In this document: positions 24,770 to 34,500 of the stretch, piece by piece
Layout of the letters: the number at the start of each line of letters is the position of its first letter
Numbering within the stretch: the stretch's first letter is position 1
NCBI GenBank assembly: GCA_910585595.1
Contig: CAJUET010000010.1
Coordinates: 1-64,000, forward strand
Reading direction: 5' to 3'
From: an uncultured Christensenella sp.
GTDB lineage: Bacteria > Bacillota > Clostridia > Christensenellales > Borkfalkiaceae
Length of the DNA: 64,000 bases
Position numbers and translations under genes: made by a program
Notes under the pieces: model-generated
The model's database searches: none
Told to the model about the DNA's origin: nothing
What the model saw: only the letters and a program-made list of their open reading frames with translations

Positions 24770-26503
24770 TTACCTCTTATTTCGCTTTGCAATTTTCTCG
24801 ATCGGAACCTTGGGCGTTCTGTCCTCATACAGGAGGCCGTTGACTTCCTGCTGTACGTCTGTTATCTGCGTATAACAAAAGCCGCTTAAATGCAAATCGT
24901 CGATCGCTTTGATAAGAGAGCCGAAGCGCGACAAAAATTCCTCGTCGCCGCCGACACCGTTTCCGTAACCCCATCCCCGTTGTTCGTCGCACACGTAAGC
25001 CGTTCCGCCGAACTCGCTCATCATAATGGGCTGTCCGCGGTACCGATAGCCCTCGGCGAAAGAAAGCGGCAAACCGCCTTCATTACAGCCCTCCGTTAAA
25101 TTCTGTGTTTTTATATAACGGTTAAAGAGCTTTTCCGCATCCTGCTCGTAATCGTGCAGGGTAAAAATATCGCTCATGGCGTGTTCCCAGCCGTCGTTGG
25201 AAATGACGGGACGCATGGTATCGAACGCCTTGGTAAGATAGTACAACGAGGTCGCAAGATTGCTCTGCGCTACGTTTGTAGCGATATTTCTTATTCCCCA
25301 GCTCTCGTTGAATACGACCCAAGTGACGAGGCTCGGATGGTTATAATTTTGACGAACGACGTCCATCCATTCGCGGGTGATTTCAACCGCCGTGTCGTCG
25401 CTCTGCCAATGATTGGACGGAAGCTCGCACCACACGGTAAAACCGAGAATGTCGGCATAGTAAAAGAACCGCTCGTCCTCAATCTTTTGATGTTTTCTCA
25501 CACCGTTAAAGCCCATCGCTTTTGCAAGCTCGATGTCTTTTACAAGCGCCTGCTCGCTCGGCGAAGTCAGTCCGCTCTCCTGCCAATAACCCTGATCGAG
25601 CAAGAGCCGCGCATAAAAGGGTCTGCCGTTGAATAGAATTTTGTCCCCTTTCACCGTATATTCTCTAAGTGCGAAATAACTGCCGACTTCGTCTACCTTT
25701 TTCCCCGACTTAAATACCGTTACTTTCAAATCGTAAAGGTACGGGCAATCAACACCCCAAAGCATTACCTGATAGGTAAGATTTTCACTCGAAAGCGCGG
25801 CGGAAACAGACCCGTCTGTATTGCACGCAAGAGCGCTTACCGTTTGAATGGGTTTTCCCTCAAAGGATATATCGAACCGCACCTCCACGTCGGACGAGGG
25901 GGCATTGACCGCAAAATCGAATTTCACCGAATAATCGTTCAAGTCGGGCGTGATTTTAAGAGAGGTCAAGCGTATATCCTCTACATATTCAAGCCAGACG
26001 CTCTTCCAGATCCCCGTCGTTTGAACGTACCAACAGCCGAAGCTTTCCTCTTCCCAACGCTGCTTGCCGCGTACCTGCGCAGGACTGTTTTGATCGTCGC
26101 AGCGGACGGTGAGAATATTTTGATCGTTCGTAAGATAATCGGTAATATCGAAGGAGAACCGCGCGTATGCTCCGCGGTGCGTACCCACGGGCTTTCCGTT
26201 GATATATACCGTTGCATCGTAATCGACGCCCTCGAAATTGAGGAGGGTGCGCTTACCTTTTTTGCCCGCGATCTCACGGGAATACCAAACAGTCTCGTGC
26301 ATTGCGGTATCGCCGATCCCGCTCAGCTTCGTTTCATAAGAGTAGGGAACGATTATTTTCTTTTTGAGTTTTCCTGAAAGCGCTTCCTCTTCCGTTGTCT
26401 CTTCGCCGAAGCCGAACGCCCACTCTCCGTTGAGATCCAACCAATCCTTTCGCACGAACTGCGGCCTCGGATAACCCTTCTGATAACAAGCTACGTGTTT
26501 CAT
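24770..26503 (-). CDS. Cytoplasmic GH2 glycoside hydrolase
   Basis: 577 residues, AAGGTGAT before ATG 26503, no signal peptide. The usual GH2 order is seen: jelly-roll sugar-binding domain (about 15-190, with ETVWYSRE and NGKPVGTHRG), Ig-like domain (190-290) and TIM barrel. Acid/base Glu400 lies in VVFNESWG and nucleophile Glu497 in MMSEFGGTA. Length and style are closer to beta-glucuronidase or short beta-galactosidase types than to LacZ. Last gene of the operon. It would cut oligosaccharides brought in by the ABC transporter. The sugar cannot be told from sequence. Confidence 0.88.
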   Translation of the reverse strand: MKHVACYQKGYPRPQFVRKDWLDLNGEWAFGFGEETTEEEALSGKLKKKIIVPYSYETKLSGIGDTAMHETVWYSREIAGKKGKRTLLNFEGVDYDATVYINGKPVGTHRGAYARFSFDITDYLTNDQNILTVRCDDQNSPAQVRGKQRWEEESFGCWYVQTTGIWKSVWLEYVEDIRLTSLKITPDLNDYSVKFDFAVNAPSSDVEVRFDISFEGKPIQTVSALACNTDGSVSAALSSENLTYQVMLWGVDCPYLYDLKVTVFKSGKKVDEVGSYFALREYTVKGDKILFNGRPFYARLLLDQGYWQESGLTSPSEQALVKDIELAKAMGFNGVRKHQKIEDERFFYYADILGFTVWCELPSNHWQSDDTAVEITREWMDVVRQNYNHPSLVTWVVFNESWGIRNIATNVAQSNLATSLYYLTKAFDTMRPVISNDGWEHAMSDIFTLHDYEQDAEKLFNRYIKTQNLTEGCNEGGLPLSFAEGYRYRGQPIMMSEFGGTAYVCDEQRGWGYGNGVGGDEEFLSRFGSLIKAIDDLHLSGFCYTQITDVQQEVNGLLYEDRTPKVPIEKIAKRNKR

Positions 26504-26513
26504 TTTATCACCT

Positions 26514-28859
26514 TCAAATTACTCTGTATTCTATGGAATGAATCGTCCATTCGCCCTTGCCCGTGTATACGCCCAGCTTTCCCCCGAAAAACGCACATGA
26601 GTCCTCTGCGGTGAGCGTGACCGTGCCGTCGAGCGTTATCGTAAACCGATGCCCTTCCGCCCGAATCGCAATCGTATGGGAAGCTCCGTTCGCTAAATCG
26701 ACCGATCCCGTGCGGGCTGAGGCAAGCGTACCCGTATCGCCGTAGTCGTAGCGGCGGAGCGCAATCAAGCCGGGGGTGAGTTGCAGATAGTACCCGCGCC
26801 ACGATTGCGTCGGCTGCGAGTTGTGATAGGAATAATGCGACGCGCGGATCATAAAGCCGAAATCGGTACTGTTGGAAGCCGCACACGAGAAATTGATTTC
26901 CGACTCGAAATTGACCCTGTTCGTATTCTCAATCAGGCTCGCATAGGGCGGAACCGAACCGTCGTGATCGAAAATTCCGTTAAAACTGACATTCAGCGAT
27001 TCGGATATACTCTCGACCACGTCGAAAAAAATAATTTGCGCGGATCGCGTAACGCATTCGACCTTCATCGTCTGCACGCCCGACTTGATTTTGAGAGTTC
27101 CGAGATAAACTCTGGTCGTATCCTCTTTGAGTTCGGGGACGGTTACAATACACTGAGCATCGCCGATCGTAATTCTGAATTGCGCGCCCGAGCTCTCTTT
27201 ACCGAGCTCGGCGGCAATCGAATACGCGCCTTCCGCGGGAACGTCGATTGCGTACTTCACCCAGTCGTTTTGTTTCAACGAAACTGCAAACGCATCGCCG
27301 ATGCGAACGGTGCTCTCCTTTTCGCCCACGCGAACGCCGCCCGATTTTTGTTTTGCGCTTTGAAGATAGAACCCGCGGTTCTCCCCTTTCAAATAAGAGA
27401 TTGCGGGAAACTTCGTGGGAAAATTTTTGAACGCCTCGAAGTCGGAAGTACCGAACACGTCGTTTGAAAGCGCGGTAAACCCGACGCCTTCGCGCTTCGC
27501 ATATCCGACTGCGCCCGCCGTCTTTTGCGCTTCGTAAGTAATTTTACGCATTCCGTTCACGTACACGTGTCCCACGCCGTCGCCGTTCTCTACCCGCACG
27601 CAGACGAGTTTTCCTTCGGGCAACGCGATCTGCGCTTCGCCGAGCGCGTCGTTTCCACGCGTAAGACGCACTTTTCCGTTTCCGAACGAAACGCGGCAGT
27701 CCCCGAACACGAGCTCCTGTCCACCCGTCGGAATAAAATTGTACTCCGCCGTAAAATACCCCTCGCTCCCGCCGATCGCGAAAACGCCGTCTTTTTCAAC
27801 GAGCTCTTCGCTGTAACCGCTATGATCCGCCGACTTGGGCATCGCCACGGGGCGGTGCGTTGCGCCGTTCGCCGTTAGCACGCTACCGCATGCAAAGTAT
27901 CTGTCTACGTTGTAGCGGCGGGCAGGACCTCTGCCGACAAGACTGTGATACGCCGTATAGACCGAATCGAGGTCAGGTCCGTTCACATTGCTCGAATGTC
28001 CCAAGCCGTAGTGATCGGGGTCGGTATCGATCAGAGTCACGTTATCCGTCGGCTGGATAAACGAGGATAAATCCTTCATGTTTTCCGCATAGGAATAGCC
28101 CACGCGATACCCTTTTGAATTGACGTGATTGCCCGTGTAGGTCAGATAGGAAAAGTCTCCGCGGCGGAAAACGCCCGGTCCCTCGATCCAACCGCCGAGA
28201 TAGGAATCGCCGAGCGATTTCGACGTTCCGACGGTATCGGGACAAATATTATTTACGTCCGTAATTTCGTTGAATTTTAATCCCGCAGGCGTAGACGTGT
28301 GCATGAGATACAGCTTTCCGTCGTCCGAAACGTGGAACGCGCCGTCGATTCCCAAGCCGATATTTCCGTAATCGATATCCCCCTCGTTCGCCGATGAGCA
28401 ACTGATAAGCTCGAAGCCCTCCGTAGGACTTTCGGAACGGTAGATATAATGTCCGTTCCCTGCACGCGACTGACAGAGGTAAAAATAGCCGTTGTAATAG
28501 ACGACCTCGGGAGCATACGCGCCGTGGACCGTCTTTTCCGATTCGGAGACGGCATAGCCCTTGTAGGTCCAATGCACCAAATCCTCCGACTCGAACACCC
28601 TGATACCGTCGCACGGATCGGAGGTCGAAGGATACAGATAGTATTTTCCGTTATAGCGCATGACGAACGGATCGCCGATTCCGTACTGACCGTCCGCGCC
28701 CGTGTTTACGCTTGCTCCCCACTGTCCTTCGATTTCGATATGGTTTTCGTACCGATCGACGGTCGGAGGGGTATAGGGAATCTCTTCCGCATTTTTGCAG
28801 GATGCAAAAGGAAAAATTGCCATAATCGCCGTTGCACAAATTGCAGCTTTTCTTTTCAT
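26514..28859 (-). CDS. GH43 lipoprotein with C-terminal beta-sandwich
   Basis: Start ATG 28859 gives a signal peptide with lipobox FASC (Cys22). The five-bladed GH43 propeller (about 55-340) shows the base Asp in YGIGDPFVMRY, the second acidic site in LGIDGAFHVS and the acid Glu in GGWIEGPGVF. Further on are a CBM6-like sheet (about 500-620) and a LamG-like domain at the end (LGVYTGKGEWTIHSIEYRV). It is paralogous to the upstream gene. It should act on arabinosyl, xylosyl or galactosyl residues at the cell surface. The ribosome binding site is weak, and it follows the upstream GH43 by 66 bp containing a hairpin. Confidence 0.85.
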   Translation of the reverse strand: MKRKAAICATAIMAIFPFASCKNAEEIPYTPPTVDRYENHIEIEGQWGASVNTGADGQYGIGDPFVMRYNGKYYLYPSTSDPCDGIRVFESEDLVHWTYKGYAVSESEKTVHGAYAPEVVYYNGYFYLCQSRAGNGHYIYRSESPTEGFELISCSSANEGDIDYGNIGLGIDGAFHVSDDGKLYLMHTSTPAGLKFNEITDVNNICPDTVGTSKSLGDSYLGGWIEGPGVFRRGDFSYLTYTGNHVNSKGYRVGYSYAENMKDLSSFIQPTDNVTLIDTDPDHYGLGHSSNVNGPDLDSVYTAYHSLVGRGPARRYNVDRYFACGSVLTANGATHRPVAMPKSADHSGYSEELVEKDGVFAIGGSEGYFTAEYNFIPTGGQELVFGDCRVSFGNGKVRLTRGNDALGEAQIALPEGKLVCVRVENGDGVGHVYVNGMRKITYEAQKTAGAVGYAKREGVGFTALSNDVFGTSDFEAFKNFPTKFPAISYLKGENRGFYLQSAKQKSGGVRVGEKESTVRIGDAFAVSLKQNDWVKYAIDVPAEGAYSIAAELGKESSGAQFRITIGDAQCIVTVPELKEDTTRVYLGTLKIKSGVQTMKVECVTRSAQIIFFDVVESISESLNVSFNGIFDHDGSVPPYASLIENTNRVNFESEINFSCAASNSTDFGFMIRASHYSYHNSQPTQSWRGYYLQLTPGLIALRRYDYGDTGTLASARTGSVDLANGASHTIAIRAEGHRFTITLDGTVTLTAEDSCAFFGGKLGVYTGKGEWTIHSIEYRVI

Positions 28860-28872
28860 AACACACCGCGCA

Positions 28873-28916
28873 CATTCCCGCACAAGCCGCAGAATACTCT
28901 GCGGCTTGCGGGAATG
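28873..28916 (-). other. Intercistronic hairpin between the two GH43 genes
   Basis: CATTCCCGCA..AGCCGCAG (28873-28892) pairs with CTGCGGCTTGCGGGAATG (28899-28916) apart from a 2-nt bulge. No T tract follows, so it is more likely an mRNA stabiliser or processing site that sets relative expression than a terminator. Confidence 0.6.
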
Positions 28917-28925
28917 CCCGTTTCA

Positions 28926-31505
28926 TTACGCATAAATTTTAAGATTTTTGAACACCGCCGCCGCACCGTCGGTATAGAGACCGATTTTGCCGTTTGCAAG
29001 GTTCCATGCGTCAGTTACGCTGAAAATCTGTTCGCCGTCAAGCCAAACAGTGATCAGGTTGCAGCGCACTTGGATTTTGATCTTATAGAACTGATCGCTC
29101 GTGAACCCGAGACGCGCGTTGGAAGCAAAGTTTTCGTTACGATCGTCCGCATAATTCAGTCGTTCTATGCCGCAAGCGTCGTTTCTCGCATAGAGGTAAT
29201 AGCCCTGCATGCTGCTGACGGAATCGTGCGGAGACGCCGCGTAATTCCTGGCGTGGAACACGATACCCGCGGAGCCCGAGCCCGTCTGTCCCTCCAGCTT
29301 CATTTCGATTTCAAGCGTGAAATCGGTAAGCGTATTGTCGCCGAAGTACACGAGCTGACGGTTGCCCGCCTTAGCGTAGTGTCCGCCGTCCTTTAATTTC
29401 CAGATGGTTTTGTAGTCCACTCCCTTATCGACGTAATCCGACAGACTGTTTTCAAATACGGGCGTAACGTTTGCCGTTTCTATAAAGCGGAACGCCGTAA
29501 AGCTCACGGAATCACCGACGTTTTCAAGACGGAGAATGCGCGCGCCCGCCTCCATTTCAAACTCGCCGACGATCGCCTTTACGTAGGGATCGCCGATTCC
29601 GTAGTCGTCCGAAACGGACTGCGCGTCCACTGCGGGAAGCGTGCATTTGTAAACCGTTCCGCCGTTTACCCCGTCAAGCTTCACGCCGATCTTCTTGCCT
29701 GCGTCGGAAGCGGGATATACGAGCTCTAAGCCGTATCTGCCCTTTACGCCGTTGTAAAGAAGATAGGAAACGCTGTCCCCCGAGCCGCCGAGCTTCAAAT
29801 TGCTCCAACCGTCGAAACGGTAATCGTAATCTGCCTCGGGGTCTTCGGGTATGCTTATGCTTGTGAGCTTGCTCGAAGAAGAGAGCTTGGGCGCCGCGGT
29901 GAAAGTATCGTCGCGCAGATAGTTCTTTGCGCCGACGTAGCTTGTGATCTGCTTCGCCTCCTTCTCGTCGCTCATGCCCATGGCGACGTCGGAAAACGCC
30001 GTGTAGCCGACCGTAGCGTTCGCGTCGAGCGATTTGTAACCGATCCTCCCTGCGGGCACGGTGAGCGTCGCGTCGTCTATCTTCGTCATATTATCGAACG
30101 CAACGTCCACCTTGCCGTCGCGCGCCGCAACGCGCACGGTGTGGAGCTTATCGGCAAGGAATTCGTTTTTGAGCGTGCCGCCCGCGACCTCGCTCGTTGT
30201 ACCGCCGACGGTCTTATTGAGCTTAACGGTCTTTGCGGACAAGTCCACCGTAACGTCCATATAGTTGTTTGCGTCCGAGTAACCGAACACGTAGGTCGTA
30301 ACGCCCGATCCCGTCACGTTGTACTCCGCCGTAAAGGAGGCGGGAGCGGCGGTCTTGCTCAAAAGGAAGGTGTCAGCCGTTTCGAATTTTTCCTCATCCC
30401 TTTCCGTTGCAAAGAATGCGGGGAGCGAGGGCTTCACGCTGTCCTCGAGACGGGGCGCGACCGACATCATCTTTCCGTCGAAGGTGAGGCGGTCGATCCC
30501 GAGACTGCGGTTGGGACCGCCCGAGGAGTTCAGATAGTGATACACGAGGTAATAGGAATCCATGTCCGGTCCCATGACCGTGGAGGAGTGTCCTACCCCT
30601 TTGAGCGCGCTCTCCGTTTCGAGCGCGAGCGGATTGTTCTGCGCACGGGTGAACGCTTTCCTGTAATTTGCAGGAAGGCTCGTCGCCGTGGCATAGGCAA
30701 TGCGGTAACCGTCGGACGCGACGTGGTTGCCCGTGAACGTAAGGAAGTACGTGCCGTCCTTTTTGAGGATATACGGTCCCTCCGTCCAACCGCCGATGCT
30801 CGTATTGTTCAACAGCTGACCTGCGTTAAAGCCTTCATAGAGCATATTTTGCATACGCGCCATCTGAATACCGCCGTTGCTCGCATAGGTAAAATACATC
30901 TGCTCGTCGTCGTCAATGAGAACGGAGCCGTCGATACTGTGCCCGAAATTCCCCGTTTGCACGGTAAACGGTCCCTCGGGGTTGTCGGCGGTGAAAATAT
31001 AGTGTCCGTTGCCGCCGGGAGAGGAATACATATAGAACGTGCCGTTGAAATAGTACACCTCGGGCGCGTATGCCGCAAGCGTTTCGTCGCCTTCGGCAAC
31101 GTAGCCCTCCGAAAGTCCCGCGCCCGTCATGGGAGCCCAGCTGACGAGGTCGGCGGATTTATATCCGCGCACGCCCGTTTCGCTGTCCAGCGAGGAAACG
31201 TAGAGATAATACATTCCGTTCCAGCGCATGACGAACGGGTCGCCGATCCCGTAGCCCTCCCATTGGTTTGCGATCGACGAATTTCCCTTCCCGAGCAGAT
31301 ATTCGTTGTACGCCTTGTTGTCGTAGGTTTTTACGACGGTGTTGGGATCGGTATAATTGCTTACAGGCTCCTGCGCAGCCGAATACGTGCTTACTCTCTC
31401 CCCGCTCAAAGACGCGCCGTCCGCGTTATCCGTTCCGCAAGCCGCACAGCCTAAAAGAAGCACGGCGGAGAGTGCGCAGAGCGAAATACTTTTTATTGCT
31501 TTCAT
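28926..31505 (-). CDS. GH43 lipoprotein with CBM-like C-terminus
   Basis: 859 residues, AAGGAGG before ATG 31505. Lipobox within LLLGCAAC. GH43 propeller about 80-370: base Asp in YGIGDPFVMRW, Asp in HSIDGSVLI, acid Glu in GGWTEGPYIL. The remainder holds a beta-sandwich around 380-520 (TAEYNVTGSGVTTYVFGYSD), another near 530-690, and a terminal LamG/DUF1080-like module (TDFTLEIEMKLEGQTGSG, FYKIKIQVRCNLITVWLDGE). Such tails bind polysaccharide. With its paralogue it forms the extracellular depolymerising step of the operon. Confidence 0.87.
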   Translation of the reverse strand: MKAIKSISLCALSAVLLLGCAACGTDNADGASLSGERVSTYSAAQEPVSNYTDPNTVVKTYDNKAYNEYLLGKGNSSIANQWEGYGIGDPFVMRWNGMYYLYVSSLDSETGVRGYKSADLVSWAPMTGAGLSEGYVAEGDETLAAYAPEVYYFNGTFYMYSSPGGNGHYIFTADNPEGPFTVQTGNFGHSIDGSVLIDDDEQMYFTYASNGGIQMARMQNMLYEGFNAGQLLNNTSIGGWTEGPYILKKDGTYFLTFTGNHVASDGYRIAYATATSLPANYRKAFTRAQNNPLALETESALKGVGHSSTVMGPDMDSYYLVYHYLNSSGGPNRSLGIDRLTFDGKMMSVAPRLEDSVKPSLPAFFATERDEEKFETADTFLLSKTAAPASFTAEYNVTGSGVTTYVFGYSDANNYMDVTVDLSAKTVKLNKTVGGTTSEVAGGTLKNEFLADKLHTVRVAARDGKVDVAFDNMTKIDDATLTVPAGRIGYKSLDANATVGYTAFSDVAMGMSDEKEAKQITSYVGAKNYLRDDTFTAAPKLSSSSKLTSISIPEDPEADYDYRFDGWSNLKLGGSGDSVSYLLYNGVKGRYGLELVYPASDAGKKIGVKLDGVNGGTVYKCTLPAVDAQSVSDDYGIGDPYVKAIVGEFEMEAGARILRLENVGDSVSFTAFRFIETANVTPVFENSLSDYVDKGVDYKTIWKLKDGGHYAKAGNRQLVYFGDNTLTDFTLEIEMKLEGQTGSGSAGIVFHARNYAASPHDSVSSMQGYYLYARNDACGIERLNYADDRNENFASNARLGFTSDQFYKIKIQVRCNLITVWLDGEQIFSVTDAWNLANGKIGLYTDGAAAVFKNLKIYA

Positions 31506-31518
31506 TTTCTTTTCCTCC

Positions 31519-34500
31519 TTATTCCGTTACCGCGGCATTGCTTGCCGCCACTACGATCGTGCCGTCCGCCTTCACGCGCAGATAGTTCGCCGTATTCGCG
31601 GCGTCGCCTACCTGATAATACGTGTCTCCGTTCATGTAGAGCGTATTGGCGCCGTACTCGTTCGACCAGTTGTCACCCGTCTGCCAGCCCTCTACCAACG
31701 TAAATCCGAATACTTCGTCCTTCGTGATACCGATATCGGAATAGAGCATTTTGAACTTGATCGTGGTAAGTCCTTCATTCGTGGTAATTTCGGCATTTGC
31801 CTTTGCATCACCGGAATCGAAGCCCCACCATGCGCCCGCTTTTCCGCGCACTCTTCCGTCGGGACCGATTTTATACTGATAATCGTTCCCCCATCCGGCG
31901 GCAGGCTCACCCGTATCGATATAAAGGAGGATCAGCTCGTTTTGAACGGCATTCGCATTGGGATTCATACTCGTTCCGAGCGTTCCGAGCGTAACAAACT
32001 CGAACGTGACCCCCGTTTCGTCGCGGGTGAGCTTTGCGTGAATGCTGTCGTTCAGTCTGCCGAAGTGCAGGTTATAATCGGAGGTAATGCGAATATCGTT
32101 TTCTACGCTCCAATAGGGATTGTTGTCAACGCCGATACGGACGTAGTCCCACGTCATTTCGGGCTTCACGTACATCGACCCGTTTACGCCCTTTAACGTT
32201 GCGAACTCCTCCGCCAGCGTCCATCCGTCCCAACCGTCTGCGCACGCCTGACCGAACGATACGCCGATGATTTCGGTAGAGGTCACGCCTATGAAGGCAT
32301 AGGGAAGCGTAAAGGTGACCTCGGGCGCCGCTGCCGTACCCGCAATGCGCGCTGCCGCCAGCGAAGCGGAAGCAACTTCGGTCTCGGTTCCGCCTTGCCA
32401 GTTCTTAACGATCACCGAGCCGTCCGCATACAGGTTAAAGCGGTAATCGGTTGCGTCTCTGCCGCCATCGCCCTTGCTTCTCTTGGTATCGACGAACATT
32501 TCGATATTTCCCGTAAACGCTTTGGAGCCGACAAACTTAAATTCAAATCCCGTTTCTCCTCTCGTAACGTAGGGAACGAACCCCGCAAACGAGTCGCTCT
32601 TCGTGCCGAATGCCGAACCCAGAGCCTCGTATTCTCTTGCAAGGAATACGCTGCCGAGAGAATGCTCCGTTTCCGTCATTTCCGCCCCGCGAAGATTGAA
32701 GGTATGCGTCCGATAGCCGTCGAGCGTAAGCGTAACCGTTCCGTCCACAAGGGGGAAGTCGGCAATTTCAAACGTGCCGTCCTCGCCCGTCGTCGCCGTG
32801 AGGGTTGCCTCCGTGATCGAAGTAAACGTGTCGCCTGCCGTTACCGTAACGCCTGCAAGATTGCCCGAAAGTCCCACGACCTTGCCTTTCAGCGTAGTAG
32901 TTTTAAGATTCGTAAGATTCGTGATCTGTCGATTAAGCGTAAACGATCCTTCCGTCTCCGCCAATTGCTTTGCCGTGATTTCTTCTACGCCCGTCGCATA
33001 ACCGTCCTTGGAGAAGATGACCTTAACGCCTACAAGCGTCGTAATATCTTCGATCGTGTACGTGCCGTCCGAACCGGTCGTCATCGTATGATCGACTCCC
33101 TCTCCTCTGATTTCGACGGTAGCGCCCTCAACGGCGTTGCCGTCCTGATCGGTCACTTTACCCGTTACGGTGACCAAATGCTGCGTCAGCGACGTGACGG
33201 TCTCATCCTCCCATGCGAGTACGTCTACGGTAAAGTGACCTGCCGGCACGGTCGAGGTTTTTGGCTTATATCCCGTCTTAGTATAGTTTACGGTGATTGC
33301 CGCAGAGACGGCGGGAGTTCCCGTCCACGTAAGAGGAAGCTGTATGCTCCATGCGCCGTCCGCGCCCGAAACCGTGCTCTTTCCGCCCGCCGAGATACCA
33401 ACGCCCGCCGTTCCGACGTTGCCCGAGAGCAACACTAAGGTGTCGTTGTGGCTTGCGCTGTAAAGCCTGTTCTTTGCGTCAAGGCGCAGATAATCCGTCG
33501 TGTAGTCGGGCTGAATGGCGGCGCCGCCGTTGAGCGCCATGGGGTCCCAAGCTTTGATTGCCTCGATCCACTCGCCGATCGCGAAACCGATACATTCGAG
33601 CGGATTGTTCTCCATTCCCAGATAGGAATAGGGCACGAGCAAGGTTGCCTGATAGCTTTCGGTATTGGAATGAACGGTATATACGAGCCCTGCCGTAGAG
33701 CTTTTAGCTGCAAGTTCTCCGTTCAAGGCGCCGTTCGGGAATAGATTGAATTTCCAAAGCGTACCGTCGTCGGGCTTTTTGACTGTCCCGTTCGTTTTGC
33801 CCTTGTTGATATACACCTCTATCTTACCCTCGGCATGGAGCTTCCTTTCGCCGTCGAACGTAAATTCGATGCCGTTGAGCGTGCGGGCAACCGTCACCTC
33901 TGCATTCACGAAGTGACCCTTATTCGTACCCTTGTCGGTCGCCGCCGCCACGACGAGCCCCCTCGTCACGGCAAGATTGAGATTCAAATCGCCCAGCGCG
34001 GTCGTACCGTCCGCCGTCATCGTATTCTCCGCAAGCGTCAATTCGGTATCGTCGTAGCCCGCCTTGGAGATCACGATCGTGACGTCGCCGTTGTTTGCGG
34101 GAACGCTTGCAAGCGAGAACGTGCCGCCTGCGCCCGTAGTCGCCTCGATCGTCGTATTCTTGACGGTGACCGTTGCGCCCTCCACCGTTCCGTACGCGAT
34201 GTTCTTGACCGTACCCGTTAGCGTCGTATATGTGAGACTTGCCGTCGAGGTCAGCGTGAAATCCTTGATGACGGGCTCTCCGTTCGCCGCACGCAGCTCC
34301 GCTCTCGTGTAGGAGCCCGTTGCGGCAATATAGTTATCCTTCGTCACGGTAACGCCGTAAGATTTTTCGGAGTCCGTGCCGGCGAACACAAAGTAGCCGT
34401 TCGCGTCCGTCGTAGCCGTCGTGCCCGCGCCCTCTTCTCCGTCCGCCTTCAACGTGGCGGTCGCGCCCGCAACGGCGTTTCCGTCCTGATCCTTCACGTT

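Noticed and set aside
30141..31454. 437-codon plus-strand ORF opposite the GH43 gene, and similar long antisense ORFs at 28449-29396, 32395-33438, 37479-38864, 39797-40984 and 41884-42849
   Set aside because: They lie opposite genes with clear families and have no start signals or domains. GC-rich third positions in the sense genes open these frames.
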